A DNA stretch of 7,018 bases. Origin: CALRGL01 sp964374035. Lineage in GTDB: Bacteria; Patescibacteriota; Patescibacteriia; UBA9934; GWF2-40-263. The stretch covers positions 1 to 7,018 of the forward strand of contig CAYJWY010000041.1 of the NCBI GenBank assembly GCA_964374035.1, given 5' to 3'. Below, piece by piece: positions 5,861 to 7,018 of the stretch (positions are counted from its first letter, which is position 1; each line of letters starts with the position of its first letter). The position numbers were made by a program, and so were the translations under genes. The notes beneath the pieces were generated by a model. It was not told the DNA's origin. It worked only from the letters and a program-made list of their open reading frames with translations, and did no database searches.

Positions 5861-5879
5861 CCACACGGGGAATTGAACC

Positions 5880-5989
5880 GGAGGGATGGTAAGGGAGGAC
5901 ACCTCCCTTACACGCAGGGGGTACAGGCCGAAGGCCGTCCTAGGGGCGCAAGCCCCTGGAGGAGGAGCCCGTGGCGACAACGTGAAATC
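5880..5989. other. Densely hairpinned GC-rich segment of unknown role
   Basis: Three strong stem-loops stand side by side: a 10-bp stem with a 3-nt loop (5889-5911), a GGCC/GGCC stem with a GAA loop (5926-5936), and a 6-bp stem AGGGGC/GCCCCT with a GCAA tetraloop of the GNRA class (5942-5957). A GGAGGAGGAG run follows. Open frames through it are low in complexity and show no family signature. It could be a structured RNA, a miniature mobile element or a degenerate repeat. It is bounded on both sides by pieces of the tRNA 3' end. Confidence 0.5.
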
Positions 5990-6006
5990 TCCCCGTGGGG
6001 TCACCA
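5990..6006 (+). repeat. 17-nt direct copy of the tRNA-Glu 3' end
   Basis: TCCCCGTGGGGTCACCA is identical to 5798-5814, the 3' end of tRNA-Glu including CCA. The 192-bp spacing defines an insertion between the tRNA and its probable original terminator at 6013-6036. Confidence 0.8.
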
Positions 6007-6012
6007 CTAGAG

Positions 6013-6036
6013 ACCGTCCATTTATGACGGTTTTTT
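6013..6036 (+). terminator. Rho-independent terminator, probably the original one of the tRNA
   Basis: ACCGTC (6013-6018) pairs with GACGGT (6026-6031) over a 7-nt loop and is followed by six T. It lies 6 nt after the second copy of the tRNA 3' end (5990-6006), the spacing expected for a tRNA terminator displaced by an insertion. Confidence 0.75.
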
Positions 6037-6159
6037 GTGTTGCTAGCATCAGCGATAATTTCTCCCAGAGCCAGGGCCAGGTCTCGGAATTTGATCTTAT
6101 GTTAACGAAAAAATAAGGTTGAATGCAGGAAATTGGGTCAGAACGACATGACCGCTTTC
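6037..6159. other. Intergenic stretch, no gene recognised
   Basis: This joins the tRNA-derived segment to the AT-rich island. It holds a weak 5-bp hairpin (6136-6140 with 6149-6153), which might end the minus-strand operon, and a short start-less minus-strand frame. Together with 5815-6036 it makes about 345 bases without a supported gene. Confidence 0.5.
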
Positions 6160-6567
6160 TTATTTTTGATCAAAATCTCTCTCTTTCAACTCAATCTGTT
6201 TTTTTAGTAGGTCAAATTTTATTACAAAAATATCGAAAAAACCTTTTTGGCCTACAATGCCATAGCCAGCAGTTGGAGGTTCTGGCATAAATCCTGCATC
6301 TACTAAAAATAATCTTCCACCAACCTTTATTTGAATTTGATGGATATAAAAATCTGCCCCTTCACCGGCTATTCCAAAAACTTTTCCCTTCTCACCCTTT
6401 TTCACATCCAACCCAATTGCATAACCTATTTCAGCGTCGAAGACATTCAAGTCAGCACCGGAATCAACCAAAACATGATACTGGACACTTTGTGTTCCGT
6501 TGTGTATCTCAACTGGGATAATTGGCCTAAAGACACTGCTACCGATCTTTTTATACTGAAACTTCAT
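6160..6567 (-). CDS. Retropepsin-like aspartic protease domain protein
   Basis: This 135-residue protein is a single-domain aspartic protease of the retropepsin-like type. VLVDSGADLNVFD (residues 32-44) carries the catalytic Asp35-Ser36-Gly37 triad. VFGIAGEG (63-70) fits the flap, and GYGIVGQKGFFDIFVIKFDL (101-120) is the conserved C-terminal hydrophobic-Gly block. Such proteins act as dimers. The substrate is unknown, and no signal peptide is seen. The start ATG overlaps the TGA of the upstream gene as ATGA, so translation is coupled, and no Shine-Dalgarno is visible. The DNA is far more AT-rich than the rest of the window (6181-6240 has 14 G+C in 60, against 37 in 60 at 1381-1440), which points to horizontal acquisition. 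Similar protein pairs are known in diverse bacteria and archaea, but no cellular role is established to my knowledge. Confidence 0.85.
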   Translation of the reverse strand: MKFQYKKIGSSVFRPIIPVEIHNGTQSVQYHVLVDSGADLNVFDAEIGYAIGLDVKKGEKGKVFGIAGEGADFYIHQIQIKVGGRLFLVDAGFMPEPPTAGYGIVGQKGFFDIFVIKFDLLKKQIELKERDFDQK

Positions 6568-6776
6568 ACTGAACCAATATACATCACAACCTTTTTTGGC
6601 ATCTTGGATAAAATTGGTTTTTGAAAACCTAGCTCTTTTGCCCTTTTCAATACAGATGCTACAGTCGTACCACTAGAAATAACTGACTTCTCATCATCCT
6701 TAAAAGCAACCCATTTTCCAGCGTATTTTTTTTGGATTCTTGTCCAATCAATGTATTCGATATTTGACTCCATCAT
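6564..6776 (-). CDS. DUF5678-like small protein
   Basis: This 70-residue protein contains IDWTRIQKKYAGKWVAF, then VISSGTTVASVLKRAKELG, then KPILSKMPKKVVMYIGS. This is the W-x3-Y-x-GKWVA / SG-T / lysine-rich helix / hydrophobic strand order I associate with DUF5678, a small domain often encoded beside retropepsin-like proteins. Positions: Trp at residue 11, Lys-Trp-Val at 21-23, helix about 36-50. It is first in the operon and overlaps the protease gene by 4 nt (ATGA). ATG 6776 is followed at once by a second in-frame ATG at 6773, and a TTG at 6788 would add four residues. A TATTGT box 8 nt before the ATG suggests another leaderless start. Function is unknown. The size and coupling resemble a two-gene addiction module, but that is speculation. 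Confidence 0.7.
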   Translation of the reverse strand: MMESNIEYIDWTRIQKKYAGKWVAFKDDEKSVISSGTTVASVLKRAKELGFQKPILSKMPKKVVMYIGSV

Positions 6777-6963
6777 ATATACAAACAATATCTCAAACTG
6801 TACTAAAGATCAAAAAGCTGGAATCCAAGATACAGATGTAAATAGTGAAACACACCGTTTGATTAACCTCACCCGATCCGTCACACCCCCACACCACAGA
6901 CCTCCCGAAACCTCATCCACCCCCTTAACTCCTCGACAAATTGGTTCCAAGGAAGTCGCCGAA
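6777..6963. other. Non-coding right flank of the island with a C-rich tract
   Basis: From 6777 to about 6865 the DNA is AT-rich like the island. From about 6866 to 6935 it turns strongly C-rich on the plus strand (ACCTCACCC, CACACCCCCACACC, CATCCACCCCC). No family is recognisable in any frame; the open plus frame is low in complexity and runs into the repeat. The composition break suggests a junction between the island and a different repeat or host flank. Confidence 0.45.
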
Positions 6964-7018
6964 GGGTCACCAACTAAAACGCTCACCGTAGGGTGGGCGT
7001 TTTAGTTGGTGTGAGGGT
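6964..7018 (+). repeat. 55-nt direct repeat, right copy, att-like
   Basis: Identical to 5806-5860, 1158 bp downstream, and running to the last base, so its full length is not visible. It contains GGGTCACCA of the tRNA 3' end and the complete 19-bp hairpin, but no tRNA body precedes it. It forms the right boundary of the AT-rich retropepsin/DUF5678 island. Confidence 0.85.

Larger units (their letters stand above)
5790..5879. repeat. Inverted duplication of the tRNA T-arm around the hairpin
   Basis: GGTTCAATTCCCCGTG (5790-5805, in the tRNA) recurs as its exact reverse complement at 5864-5879. With the hairpin 5811-5852 between them, this makes an imperfect palindrome of about 45 nt per arm. 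The inverted copy is not a working tRNA: its T stem does not pair. It looks like a fold-back duplication or an inverted tRNA-derived fragment. Confidence 0.75.

Noticed and set aside
5862..5911. Second tRNA gene on the minus strand
   Set aside because: Only the T-loop and part of the T-arm match; the T stem does not pair, and no acceptor, D or anticodon arms can be built.
5880..6000. Known ribozyme or group II intron domain V
   Set aside because: A GNRA loop and a GAAA occur, but the conserved cores of hammerhead, twister or domain V cannot be laid out.
6037..6110. Minus-strand frame reading KFRDLALALGEIIADAS
   Set aside because: It looks protein-like for about 25 residues but has an in-frame stop just upstream and no start codon. 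The repeats in the DNA (CCTGGCCCTGG) may explain the pattern. At best it is an unprovable gene remnant.
5825..6116. Open frames on both strands through the hairpinned segment
   Set aside because: They are low in complexity, rich in Pro/Arg/Gly, cross repeats and a terminator, and carry no family signature.
6751..7005. Plus-strand open frame ending in the 55-nt repeat
   Set aside because: It overlaps the DUF5678 gene start antisense, then runs through the C-rich tract and the hairpin. No ribosome site or recognisable domain is present.
5790..7018. CRISPR array
   Set aside because: The repeats are tRNA-derived, few, of unequal spacing and contain full hairpins; there are no regular spacers and no cas genes.

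Overview
The window reads as a compact, medium-GC bacterial segment in the standard genetic code (stops are TAA, plus one TGA). The host-like part runs from about 150 to 5810. It is followed by a strongly AT-rich island bounded by repeats derived from a tRNA 3' end. Short intergenic gaps, genes apparently transcribed without a leader, many palindromic hairpins and a retropepsin/DUF5678 pair would fit a Patescibacteria (CPR)-like genome. That placement is an inference from style, not from a marker gene. Both window edges lie in repeats, so the window may be a whole assembly contig.

Layout. Bases 1-126 hold a REP-like palindromic repeat. Bases 150-1887 form a two-gene operon: a P1/DmpA-type self-cleaving aminopeptidase and an aspartate/glutamate racemase family protein, closed by a terminator. 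Bases 2090-2767 encode an M48 zinc metalloprotease with a lipoprotein signal, preceded by a leader with a hairpin and a possible 14-codon uORF. Convergent to it, 4097-2901 encodes an RlmI-type 23S rRNA m5C methyltransferase. A large bidirectional hairpin terminator lies between the two. Diverging from rlmI, 4159-5385 encodes a 12-helix MFS transporter. Both divergent genes have a -10 box 9-10 nt before the ATG, which suggests leaderless mRNAs. A second copy of the large hairpin, with its loop reversed, follows the MFS gene.

A tRNA-Glu(CTC) gene (5740-5814) with a good sigma70-type promoter comes next. Its 3' end is repeated downstream at 5990-6006 (17 nt) and again within an exact 55-nt repeat (5806-5860 and 6964-7018, the latter reaching the last base). 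Between these copies lie about 130 nt of densely hairpinned DNA, the probable original tRNA terminator (6013-6036), and an AT-rich two-gene operon on the minus strand: a DUF5678-like protein overlapping by ATGA with a retropepsin-like aspartic protease.

Interpretation. The host genes are ordinary housekeeping or accessory functions: D-amino-acid peptide turnover, membrane proteolysis, rRNA modification and transport. The part most worth a second look is the 3' side of the tRNA. It looks like a small, possibly nested, integrated cassette or island without its own integrase, flanked by tRNA-derived direct repeats.
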